From assembly GCA_052436255.1 (NCBI GenBank), contig JBQVNP010000004.1, positions 41,175-105,174 of the forward strand: a DNA stretch of 64,000 bases, in the 5' to 3' direction. The stretch comes from Pelomonas sp052436255 (GTDB lineage Bacteria > Pseudomonadota > Gammaproteobacteria > Burkholderiales > Burkholderiaceae_C). Shown in pieces: positions 8,272-16,073 of this stretch (its first letter is position 1; each line of letters opens with the position of its first letter). The position numbers and the translations under genes were made by a program. The notes below the pieces were generated by a model. The model had not been told where the DNA came from and did no database searches. It saw only the letters and a program-made list of their open reading frames with translations.

Positions 8272-9050
8272 TCGCAGCGCCGCTGCCCACCCGCGCCGGC
8301 AAGGCCTTTGTCGGCACGCGCGCGGTCTTCCTCGGCCATGACCTGCATGCCGACCTGCGCCATGCCGACTGGGTCGAGCTCTACCTGCTGTCCATCACCG
8401 GCCGGCGCTTCGCGGCGAACCAGCTCAAGCTGCTGCATGCGATGTGGGTCTGCACCAGCTATCCGGATGCGCGGCTGTGGAACAACCGTGTCGCCGCGCT
8501 GGCCGGCAGCGCGCGCAGCACGCCGGCGCTGGGCATTGCCGCCGCCCTTGGCATGTCCGAGGCCACCGTCTACGGCGGCCACCCCTGCGTGCGCGCGATC
8601 GACTTCCTCATCGCCACGCAGCGTCGCGTCGCCGGCGGCGCGGTGCTGGCGGAACTCGTCGAGCAGGAGCTGGCCGAGCGCCGCATCTACGGCTACGGCC
8701 GGCCCATCCACTCGACCGATGAGCGCCTGCCCTGGCTGCTGGGCATCGCCCGCGAGCACGGGCTGGACGGCGGGCCGCACGTGGCGCTGGCGCATGCGGT
8801 CGAGGTCCTGCTGGTGGCGCGCGATGCGCGGCTGAAGATGAACTACGCGGCGCTCACGGCCGGCCTGGCCGCCGACCTGGGCCTGTCGGTGACGGAGTTC
8901 CACCACTTCCAGGTGCCGATGCTGCTGGCCGGCATGACGCCCTGCTTCATCGTGGCGGCCGAGCGGCCGGCGGGCCGCCTCTTCCCGCTGTCCTGCGATG
9001 ACATCGCCTACGCGGGTGCACCCAAGCGGCGCTGGGTTCAGAACCGGTAG
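8268..9050 (+). CDS. Short citrate-synthase-like protein lacking catalytic triad (second of pair)
   Basis: 260 residues, coupled through the 81-bp module to the preceding gene. It has the same fold family as its neighbour: WVELYLLSITGRRFAANQ near the N-terminus, VYGGHPCVRAIDFLIATQ, GYGRPIHSTDERLPWLLG, MNYAALTAGLAADLGLS. By eye alignment each catalytic residue of citrate synthase is replaced: HGG is YGG (Tyr102), GFGH is GYGR (Arg145) and MNxDG is MNYAA (Ala194). Length is close to stand-alone citryl-CoA lyase (about 260-290) and much shorter than citrate synthase (about 380-430). The gene overlaps the tail of the convergent TonB receptor gene by 13 bp. Probably a non-catalytic or repurposed partner of the first protein. 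Confidence 0.65.
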   Translation: MIAAPLPTRAGKAFVGTRAVFLGHDLHADLRHADWVELYLLSITGRRFAANQLKLLHAMWVCTSYPDARLWNNRVAALAGSARSTPALGIAAALGMSEATVYGGHPCVRAIDFLIATQRRVAGGAVLAELVEQELAERRIYGYGRPIHSTDERLPWLLGIAREHGLDGGPHVALAHAVEVLLVARDARLKMNYAALTAGLAADLGLSVTEFHHFQVPMLLAGMTPCFIVAAERPAGRLFPLSCDDIAYAGAPKRRWVQNR

Positions 9051-11149
9051 CTGGCCTGGGCCGACAACGAGCGCCCCGCCATCGGCAGGTCGTTGGCGAT
9101 GCCGGCGCTGGGCACGCTGGGCTCGCGCACATCGGCGTCGAAGGCGTTCAGCAGCGCGAAGGCCAACTCCCAGCCGGTGGCGGCCAGGGTCGTGCGCAGG
9201 CTGAGGTCCAGCGTTGTGTAGTCGGCCACGGCCGGGCGGTTGTCACCGAAGGCGCGCTGCCGGCCGGCCACGTGGTTGAGCTTGCCGCTGAGCATGGCGC
9301 CGTTGGTGAAGGACCAGTCCAGCCGCGCGTTCAGCTGGCGGCGCGGCGCGTAGCCGGCGTCGCTGCGGTTGGTTTGGTCGGTTGAACGCTGGTAGGCATA
9401 GCTCCCGGTCAGGCGCAGGTCGCGCCGCGGGTCCCAGATCCACTCGACCTCGGCGCCGCTGCCGTGCTGCGAGCCGGCGTTGCGGAAGGTCGCACCGGGC
9501 GCGGGCGCCGGGTTGGGCGTGGTCTTGATGATGTCGTCCATCGCGTAGCGGAAGACATTGAAGTTCAGCTGCAGCGCCTTGCCGGCATGCCATTGCAGGG
9601 CGGCCTCGACGGTGCGGATGGTCTCGGGCTGAATGCCGGCATTGCCGCTGGCCACCGGGTTGACGCCGTACTGCTCGTTGAAGGACGGTGCCCGGAAGGC
9701 GCTGCCGTAGAGCAGCTTGGCGGTGAGGTCGAGGCTGGCGTCCCACACCAGCGCGACGCGCGGGTTGGTGGTCGAGCCGAAGTCGGCATAGCGGTCGTGC
9801 CGCACGCCGGCGGTCAGCGTCCAGTCGCGCGCAAAGCTCCACGCATCCTGCACATAGGCGTAGTCGACGCGGCGCCGGTGCGGCGCGAGGAAGGAGTCGG
9901 CCACCGGCGCCTCGATCAGCTGACCGCCGGGCGTGGGCACCGGCACGCCGGTGAGGGGGCCGGACGTGATGACGTTGAAATTGCGGAGCTCGCGAGTGCG
10001 GTAGAGGTCGAGGTCGTCATGGCCGATGCCGATGCGCCATTGGTGGCCGGCCCAGCCGCTGTAGGTGAGGGCGGCAGACAGGCGCAGCTGACGCTCCCAG
10101 GTGTTGGGCGAGCCGATCGCGCCGTTCGGGAAGGCGCCGCCGAAGGCGCCCGGCGGGAACAGCTGGACCGGCACCGACAGCTCTTGCACATAGCCCAGGT
10201 GGCTGACGTTGGCGTTGAGCCGCCATCCCGGTGCGAGGTTGACATCGTTGACGCTGGCGTCCAGCACCGTGCGTCGCGAGCCCAGGCGGCCCACGGGATC
10301 GAGCGCGCCGGCGATGCCCGCGCCCGCGCCGACGTCGCGGCGGTCCTTGTAGCCGGCATGCAGGCGCCAGGGGCCCCAGCCCAGCGTCAGGCCGCCGTCG
10401 ACGGCGCGATGGCCGGTGTTGACCGGCCCTGGCGCCAGGCTGGCGCGGGTGCCGAAGACGGCGTCCAGGCCGGTCTGGGCGTCCGACGCGATGATCTCCC
10501 GAAAGCCGTCGCTGCGCCCGGCGCGCAGGAAGGCGGCCACGGTCAGCGGGCCCACCTTGCCGCCGTGCTGCAGCCAGGCCTCGTGCGTGTTGAACGAGGC
10601 GGCGCGCACGCCGACCTCGGTGCCCGCGATGTCCTGCGCGCCCTTGGTGACGATGTTGATCACGGCCGCATAGGCATCGGCGCCGTACAACGCCGAGCCG
10701 GGCCCGCGGATGACCTCGATGCGCGCGATGTTCTGCACCGGCAGCCCGCCCCAGACGACCCCCCGGCTGCCGACATACAGCGTCGTCATCGGCACGCCGT
10801 TTTGCAGCATCAGCACCTGCGGGTTGAAGTCGCTGGCGACGCCGCGGATGAAGTACTGCGGCGTGTAGGCGCCGTGGCTGCGGCTGACGTGCAGGCCGGG
10901 CACGGTCTCCAGCACCTCGTCGAGGTCGGCCGCGCCCATGTTGGCGATGTCCTGCGCCGTGATCACCGTGGCCACCGCGGGTGCGCGGCGCAGCGACTGC
11001 GAGGCGCCGGTGGCGATGCTGATGGTGGTCTTGTCGCCGTAGATCTGCGCGAGCTCCTCCTCCTCGCTCGGCGCTTGTGCGAAGGCAGTCGATGCGCCCG
11101 CGGCCCAGCAAAGGCCGCTCAGAATCACCAAGCCAAAGAAAGGTCGCAT
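9038..11149 (-). CDS. TonB-dependent outer-membrane receptor
   Basis: 703 residues with a Sec signal peptide ending about AFAQA. The plug domain spans about residues 45-170, with the hallmark segments APAVATVITAQDIANMG, LDEVLETVPGLHVSRSHG, YFIRGVASDFNPQVLMLQNG and IEVIRGPGSALYGADAYAAVINIVTK. The rest is a beta-barrel ending in the terminal aromatic ASYRF needed for BAM-dependent insertion. The substrate cannot be read from the sequence. The divergent gene pair (binding protein plus histidine kinase) is probably functionally linked, since TonB receptors are often found beside such modules. Expected to import a scarce ligand such as a metal chelate, cobalamin or organic solute. Confidence 0.9.
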   Translation of the reverse strand: MRPFFGLVILSGLCWAAGASTAFAQAPSEEEELAQIYGDKTTISIATGASQSLRRAPAVATVITAQDIANMGAADLDEVLETVPGLHVSRSHGAYTPQYFIRGVASDFNPQVLMLQNGVPMTTLYVGSRGVVWGGLPVQNIARIEVIRGPGSALYGADAYAAVINIVTKGAQDIAGTEVGVRAASFNTHEAWLQHGGKVGPLTVAAFLRAGRSDGFREIIASDAQTGLDAVFGTRASLAPGPVNTGHRAVDGGLTLGWGPWRLHAGYKDRRDVGAGAGIAGALDPVGRLGSRRTVLDASVNDVNLAPGWRLNANVSHLGYVQELSVPVQLFPPGAFGGAFPNGAIGSPNTWERQLRLSAALTYSGWAGHQWRIGIGHDDLDLYRTRELRNFNVITSGPLTGVPVPTPGGQLIEAPVADSFLAPHRRRVDYAYVQDAWSFARDWTLTAGVRHDRYADFGSTTNPRVALVWDASLDLTAKLLYGSAFRAPSFNEQYGVNPVASGNAGIQPETIRTVEAALQWHAGKALQLNFNVFRYAMDDIIKTTPNPAPAPGATFRNAGSQHGSGAEVEWIWDPRRDLRLTGSYAYQRSTDQTNRSDAGYAPRRQLNARLDWSFTNGAMLSGKLNHVAGRQRAFGDNRPAVADYTTLDLSLRTTLAATGWELAFALLNAFDADVREPSVPSAGIANDLPMAGRSLSAQASYRF

Positions 11150-11322
11150 TGCTGGCTTCTCCGAGGTGGAAGGTGGTGGGCGCGTATTGTGCTGTCGCCG
11201 CCGTGGTGCGCGAGGAAGGTGGCGGCGCGACTGCGGCGCCGTCGTGAACTCCGTCCGGGCAGCCTTCGCATTTCAGACACCACGTTGCGAACCGCCGTTA
11301 GGCGGCCTGGCGCCTTTGCATA

Positions 11323-12342
11323 ATGCCGCCCACCCTTGCAGACCCTGCCATCCAGCGCGCCTTCCACTTGACCGAGCCCCGTAGCCCCGCCCAAGCCACG
11401 CGCCGCGCTGCATTGCGACAGGGCCTGGGCGCCGCCGTGGCGCTGGCCGCCGGCGCCGCGCCGGCGGCGGAGCTGGGGCGTTCGGTGATGGTCGTCTACC
11501 CGGAGCTGGGCGAACCCTTCCGGCAGATCTTCACTGCCATCATCGGCGGCATCGAGGACAAGCTCGGCGGTGCGGTGACCAGCCTGGCCGTCACCAACAA
11601 TGCCAACCCGGCGCAGATTGCCGACGACATGCGCAAGCGCGAGGCCAAGGTGCTGATCGGCCTGGGCCGCGGCGGCATGCGCGTCGCGGCGGCGCTGGCC
11701 GACGAGTTGGCGGTGCTGGTCGGCTGCGTCGTGTCGGTGCAGGAGTCCGAGGCCCGCAGCTTCCCCATCCATACACTGGCGCCCGACCCGGCCCTGCTGC
11801 TGGCGCGCCTGAAGCGGCTCAAGCCGGGCACCCGACGCGTGCATCTGGTCTACGACCCCAAGCTCAATGCCTGGCTCGTGAAGCTGGCGCGCGAGGCTGC
11901 CCGTGCCGAGGGGCTGGAGCTGCTGGCCCAGGAGGCCGCCAGCCAGGCCGAAGCCCTGCGCGCCTACACCCAGCTGCTGGCCGCGGCCGACCCCGCGCGC
12001 GACGCGCTGTGGCTGCCACAGGACCTGACTTCGGTAGACGACAACGCCGTGCTGCCGCTGGTGCTCAAGGAGGGCTGGAACCGCAACATGGCCGTGTTCT
12101 CCAGCCACCTGGCCCATGTAAGGCGCGGTGCGTTGTTCTCGCTCTACCCCGACAACCACGAGCTCGGCCGCACGCTGGCCCTGTCTGCGCAACGCCTGGC
12201 CGCCGGTGCCAGGGGCAGCGCCGGCGGCGTGCTGCCGCTGCGCCAGGCCCGGGCCGCCATCAACATCCGCACTGCCGCGCATCTGGGCATCGATGTCGCG
12301 GCGGTGCAGTCCGGGTTCGACCTGGTCTACCCCACAAGCTAA
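11323..12342 (+). CDS. ABC-type substrate-binding protein, probably feeding a sensor kinase
   Basis: 339 residues. A twin-arginine region followed by a hydrophobic segment (RRAALRQGLGAAVALAAGAAP, about 27-47) looks like a Tat or Sec export signal. The mature part matches the ABC substrate-binding family PF04392: VMVVYPELGEPFRQIF, VLIGLGRGGMRVAAAL, RRVHLVYDPKLNAWLV, LWLPQDLTSVDDNAVLPLVL, AVFSSHLAHVRRGALFSLYPDN. No permease or ATPase gene is adjacent. The next gene, 10 bp downstream, is a membrane histidine kinase, so this protein more likely acts as a periplasmic sensor than as a transporter part. The start is uncertain: a later TTG at 11368 is possible. Confidence 0.75.
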   Translation: MPPTLADPAIQRAFHLTEPRSPAQATRRAALRQGLGAAVALAAGAAPAAELGRSVMVVYPELGEPFRQIFTAIIGGIEDKLGGAVTSLAVTNNANPAQIADDMRKREAKVLIGLGRGGMRVAAALADELAVLVGCVVSVQESEARSFPIHTLAPDPALLLARLKRLKPGTRRVHLVYDPKLNAWLVKLAREAARAEGLELLAQEAASQAEALRAYTQLLAAADPARDALWLPQDLTSVDDNAVLPLVLKEGWNRNMAVFSSHLAHVRRGALFSLYPDNHELGRTLALSAQRLAAGARGSAGGVLPLRQARAAINIRTAAHLGIDVAAVQSGFDLVYPTS

Positions 12343-12352
12343 GGGTTCAAGA

Positions 12353-14023
12353 GTGACGCCACCGCTTCCACTGGACTCCCAGCCGCCCGCACTGCTGCGC
12401 GACGAGCGCACCGTGCCCGTGGCGCGGCAACGCCCCTGGCCACTGAGCGTGTATGCCCGCTGGCTGCGTGAATCCTCCTTCCGTCGCCATCTCAGCATGG
12501 CCGTCACGCTGGGTGCGCTGTGCCTGGCCCTGCTCGTGGCCGCCGTCAACGCCTGGCAGGGCGGCCGGCAAGTGCGGGCGATGCTGATGGACCAGGGTGG
12601 GCGCGTGGCGGCCAACCTCGCATCCAACAGCTCGCTGGCCCTGCTGTACGCGGCGGCCGACAACGCCGAGGAAGCCGTGCGCGCCTCGCTGGCTTTTCCG
12701 GACGTGATGGCCATCGAGATCCGTGACACCGCCGGCCGCCTGCTGCTGGCGCTCGGTGCCGAGCGCGACCGCCTGCCCGTGACCGGCGCGGCCGCCGCGG
12801 CGGTGGACCCGGCAGCCAGCGAGCCCTGGCTGGCCGAGGAGACCGAAGCCAGCTGGGCCTTCGCCGCGCCGGTCTGGACGCGCCCCGAAGCGTCGCCCTT
12901 CGACGCGACATTGCGTCCGCCGCAACTGCTGGGGCATGTGCGCGTCATCCTGAGCAAGGCGACGTTGCACCGTACCCAGACCTCGCTCTTCCTTGCCAAC
13001 TTCGGCGTGGCCCTGCTGTTCGCGACGCTGTTCCTGTTCGCGGTGCGCTTCCTGGCGCTGCGGCTGACGCGCCCGCTGGTCGCGCTGTCCGACGCGATGG
13101 AGCGGGTCGAGCGCGGCGAGGTCGACGTGCGCGCGCCCGCCGGCGGCCCGCGCGACATCGCCGCCATGGCCCACAGCTTCAACCGCATGCTCGCGGTGCT
13201 GCAGGACCGCGAGACCGAGCTGGGGGCCCACCGCGACCACCTGGAAGACCTGGTGCGCGAGCGCACGCTGGAACTCAGCCATGCCAAGGAGCGCGCCGAG
13301 ATAGCCAACCGCGCCAAGAGCCAGTTCCTGGCGCGCATGAGCCACGAGTTGCGCACGCCGCTGAACGCCGTCATGGGCTATGCGCAGATCCTGAAGCTCG
13401 ACGACAGCCTCAGCCCCAAGCAGCGCAACGGGCTGGACATCATCCACAGCAGCGGCCAGCACCTGCTGACGCTGATCGTCGACATCCTGGACCTGTCGCG
13501 CATCGAGGCCGGCAAGGCCGAGCTGCGCGTCGGCCCCGTCGACTTGGTCACGCGGCTGCAGGCGGTCGTGGACATCGTGCGCGTGATGGCCGAGGACAAG
13601 CACATCACACTCGACCTGCAGCTCGACCCGCAGCTGCCGGCCGTCGTGCTGGCCGACGAGAAGCGCCTGAACCAGATCCTGCTCAACTTGCTGGGCAATG
13701 CGGTCAAGTTCACTCACGTGGGCGGCGTGACCCTGCGTGCGCGCACCTTGCCTTCAGCCGGCGAGGCGGGGGCTCATGTCAGGCTGTGCTTCGAGGTGCA
13801 GGACACCGGTGTCGGTATCGCCGAAGACCAGGTGGCGCGCCTGTTCGAGCCCTTCGAGCAGGCTGGCAATGCCGAGCAGCGCGTCGGCGGTACCGGCCTG
13901 GGCCTGACCATCAGCCGGCAGCTGGTTCGCATGATGGGCGGCGAGATCCAGCTGGAGAGCCGGCTGGCGCAAGGCAGCCGCTTCTGGTTCGAGATCAGCG
14001 TGGCGCTGCCGCACTCGGTCTGA
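12353..14023 (+). CDS. Membrane histidine kinase with HAMP domain
   Basis: About 556 residues from the GTG at 12353; the frame is open further upstream but there overlaps the binding-protein gene. The order is a first membrane segment (MAVTLGALCLALLVAAVNAW), a periplasmic CHASE8-like region (about 65-200), a second membrane segment (FLANFGVALLFATLFLFAVRFLAL), HAMP, coiled coil, HisKA with FLARMSHELRTPLNAVMGY, and HATPase with NLLGNAVKFTH, DTGVGI and GTGLGLTIS. There is no receiver domain and no response regulator gene next to it. The partner is therefore elsewhere or in the output of another kinase system. Likely senses ligand through the upstream binding protein. Confidence 0.85.
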   Translation: MTPPLPLDSQPPALLRDERTVPVARQRPWPLSVYARWLRESSFRRHLSMAVTLGALCLALLVAAVNAWQGGRQVRAMLMDQGGRVAANLASNSSLALLYAAADNAEEAVRASLAFPDVMAIEIRDTAGRLLLALGAERDRLPVTGAAAAAVDPAASEPWLAEETEASWAFAAPVWTRPEASPFDATLRPPQLLGHVRVILSKATLHRTQTSLFLANFGVALLFATLFLFAVRFLALRLTRPLVALSDAMERVERGEVDVRAPAGGPRDIAAMAHSFNRMLAVLQDRETELGAHRDHLEDLVRERTLELSHAKERAEIANRAKSQFLARMSHELRTPLNAVMGYAQILKLDDSLSPKQRNGLDIIHSSGQHLLTLIVDILDLSRIEAGKAELRVGPVDLVTRLQAVVDIVRVMAEDKHITLDLQLDPQLPAVVLADEKRLNQILLNLLGNAVKFTHVGGVTLRARTLPSAGEAGAHVRLCFEVQDTGVGIAEDQVARLFEPFEQAGNAEQRVGGTGLGLTISRQLVRMMGGEIQLESRLAQGSRFWFEISVALPHSV

Positions 14024-14055
14024 AGTCTCTTTGAGCCCTGGCGCGGTGCGTGGGC

Positions 14056-15309
14056 TCACGCCATCAGGTGGAGTTCGATCGCAAAGCCCGGTTCAACGCG
14101 CGCGATTTCGATCCGGCCGCCATGGGCGCTTGCGACCAGCAGCGCCAGCCGCAGGCCGAGGCCGGGCGCCTGCTGGTTGGGCTGCAGGCTCGCCCGCAGC
14201 GCTTCCAGTTGTTCGGGCGCCAGGCCCTGGCCGTTGTCGGCGAGGCGCAGCCCCCCGGGTATGGCCGTCAAGCTCAGACGCGTCGCGCCGTGGCGCTGCG
14301 CGTTGTCCACCAAATTCAGCAGTGCCGCAGCCAGCAGTTCCGCGTCGGCATCCAGCAGGCAGGGCGGGCCAGCGTCGAGTTGCAGGTCGCCGAGCGGCAG
14401 GCCGGCGAGCAGCGACCGCACCTCCACGGGCTTGCGCCGCAGCTCCGGCTCGGGGCGGAACAGCCGCAGCAGCGCGACCACCAGATGCTGCAGGCGCTGG
14501 TTGGCCTGACGCACGCGTTGCAGGCGCAACTGCTGGGGCTGCTCGCGCAGCGCGACCGCGAGCTGCGCGTCCATGCCGGCCAACGGCGTGCGCAGCAGAT
14601 GCGCCGCCTGGGCGCTGAACTCGCGTTCGAAATCCAAGCGCTCGCCGAGCCGCTGGGCGATGGTGGCCAGCGCCTCGTGCACGGGCAACAGCTCGCCGCG
14701 CTGCGCCGCGCCGAGCGCCGCCGGCAGGCCGCGCGGATCGGCCCGGTCGGCATCGAAGCTCGCCAGCCGTTCGCCCAGGCGCTGCAGAGGTTGCAACTCC
14801 TGCTGGGCACGCCAGGCCAGCAGCGGCAGGCCAAGCAAAGTCAGGGCCATCGCCGCGAGCAGCGCGTGGCTGATGACCTCGCGCCGTGCTTCACTGCGCT
14901 CTGCGCGCGTCTGCGCGACCACCAGCAGGCCCAGCTCGCCGCGCAGCGGCAGGCCGTAGAGCCGCCAATGAGCACGGTCGGCAAAGCCGCTGCCGGCCCC
15001 TTGCCAGGCCGCCGGCTCTGCGCCGGGGCTGGCGCGCACGGTGCGCCCGGCGCTGTCGTACCAGGCCCAGGCGAAACGCACTTCGCCTTCCGGGTCGGGT
15101 GGCGGGGTATGGGGCGCAGCGCCGGATTGGAGCAGCAAAGGCGCGAGCTGGGCGGCACTGGCCTGCAGGACGTCATCCAGCAACTCATCCACTTCGGCGT
15201 CGACCGTCAGCCCGGCCGAGGCCGTGACCGCCAGCGCGATCAGCAGGCTGCCGACCGCTGTGACCCACAGCAGGCGCCGCGCGATGGTGGGCAGCCGACT
15301 AGTGCTCAT
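14056..15309 (-). CDS. Sensor histidine kinase, QseC/PmrB-like
   Basis: 417 residues from the ATG at 15309 (MSTSRLPTIARR), which overlaps the response regulator stop by 11 bp. Two membrane segments (LLWVTAVGSLLIALAVTASAG and ALLAAMALTLLGLPLLAW) flank a periplasmic domain of about 120 residues. The phosphoacceptor site is AAHLLRTPLAGMDAQL, the N box LNLVDNAQRHG, and the G box LADNGQGL. The ATPase domain is compact. It is paired with the upstream response regulator and lies divergent from an EptA-like transferase, the arrangement of PmrAB/BasRS-type systems. The signal sensed (metal, pH, cationic peptide) cannot be read from sequence. Confidence 0.85.
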   Translation of the reverse strand: MSTSRLPTIARRLLWVTAVGSLLIALAVTASAGLTVDAEVDELLDDVLQASAAQLAPLLLQSGAAPHTPPPDPEGEVRFAWAWYDSAGRTVRASPGAEPAAWQGAGSGFADRAHWRLYGLPLRGELGLLVVAQTRAERSEARREVISHALLAAMALTLLGLPLLAWRAQQELQPLQRLGERLASFDADRADPRGLPAALGAAQRGELLPVHEALATIAQRLGERLDFEREFSAQAAHLLRTPLAGMDAQLAVALREQPQQLRLQRVRQANQRLQHLVVALLRLFRPEPELRRKPVEVRSLLAGLPLGDLQLDAGPPCLLDADAELLAAALLNLVDNAQRHGATRLSLTAIPGGLRLADNGQGLAPEQLEALRASLQPNQQAPGLGLRLALLVASAHGGRIEIARVEPGFAIELHLMA

Positions 15310-15964
15310 GGCGCACCCGATACCCCACGCCCCGCAGCGTTTCGATGCAGCCGCGGCCGAGCTTGCGGCGCAGATTGGCCACATGAACCTCCAGCGCGTT
15401 GCTCACGGCCGGCTCGCCGTCGAAGCCGTGCATCAGACGTTCCAGATCGGGCTTGCTGACCCAGCGCTCGGCCCGCAGGCACAGCGCCTCGAACAGCATC
15501 CATTCGCGCGCGGTCAGCTCGACAGGCAGCCCGTCCCACCAGACGCGACGCTCCGCCAGGCTGACCTGGAGCTGGGCCTGCAGCCGCAGCCCCTTGGGCT
15601 GGACCTGCAGGCGGCGCAGGCAGACCCGGATGCGGGCGGCCAGCTCCTCGGGGGCGAAGGGCTTGACCAGGTAGTCGTCGGCGCCGGCGTCCAGCCCGTC
15701 GATGCGGTCCGCCAGCGCGTCGCGGGCGGTCAGCAGCAGCGCCGGTGTCTGCCGGTTGCCGTGCCGCAGCTCGGCGAGCAACTGCCGGCCGGAGCCGTCC
15801 GGCAGCTGCCAGTCCAGCAACCAGAGGTCGAAGGGCTCGCCGCTGAGTGCGGCACGCGCCTGCGCCACGGTGCAGCACCAGTCCACCACATGACCTTCGG
15901 TGCGCAAAAAGTCGCTCAGGCCTTCGCCGAGCAGGCGGTCGTCTTCGAGCAGCAGCAGTCGCAT
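15299..15964 (-). CDS. OmpR-family response regulator
   Basis: 221 residues. The receiver domain (1-115) shows the acidic pair LLEDDRLLGEG, the phosphorylation aspartate in LWLLDWQLPDGSG, the conserved Thr/Ser region LLLTARDALADRIDGLDAGADDYLVKPFAPEEL, and the lysine in VKPF. The winged-helix effector (about 125-221) shows ELTAREWMLFEALCLRAERWVSKPDLERL and NALEVHVANLRRKLGRGCIETLRGVGYR. First gene of the two-component operon. It is divergent from the EptA-like gene, with 109 bp between starts, which is where its binding site would be expected. Confidence 0.92.
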   Translation of the reverse strand: MRLLLLEDDRLLGEGLSDFLRTEGHVVDWCCTVAQARAALSGEPFDLWLLDWQLPDGSGRQLLAELRHGNRQTPALLLTARDALADRIDGLDAGADDYLVKPFAPEELAARIRVCLRRLQVQPKGLRLQAQLQVSLAERRVWWDGLPVELTAREWMLFEALCLRAERWVSKPDLERLMHGFDGEPAVSNALEVHVANLRRKLGRGCIETLRGVGYRVRHEH

Positions 15965-16073
15965 GCGATCACCGTATCACGGGGGCGGCGTGCGCCATCA
16001 CCGACGTACGCGCCGCCGGGGCCGCCGGTCGGCACTTCAGTTTGGCTTCAGGCCCGGGCTCTTCAATGCGCGC

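Noticed and set aside
15900..16073. N-terminal extension of the EptA-like protein with a serine run
   Set aside because: The extension is the antisense of the response regulator start and intergenic DNA; the membrane protein begins properly at 16074.
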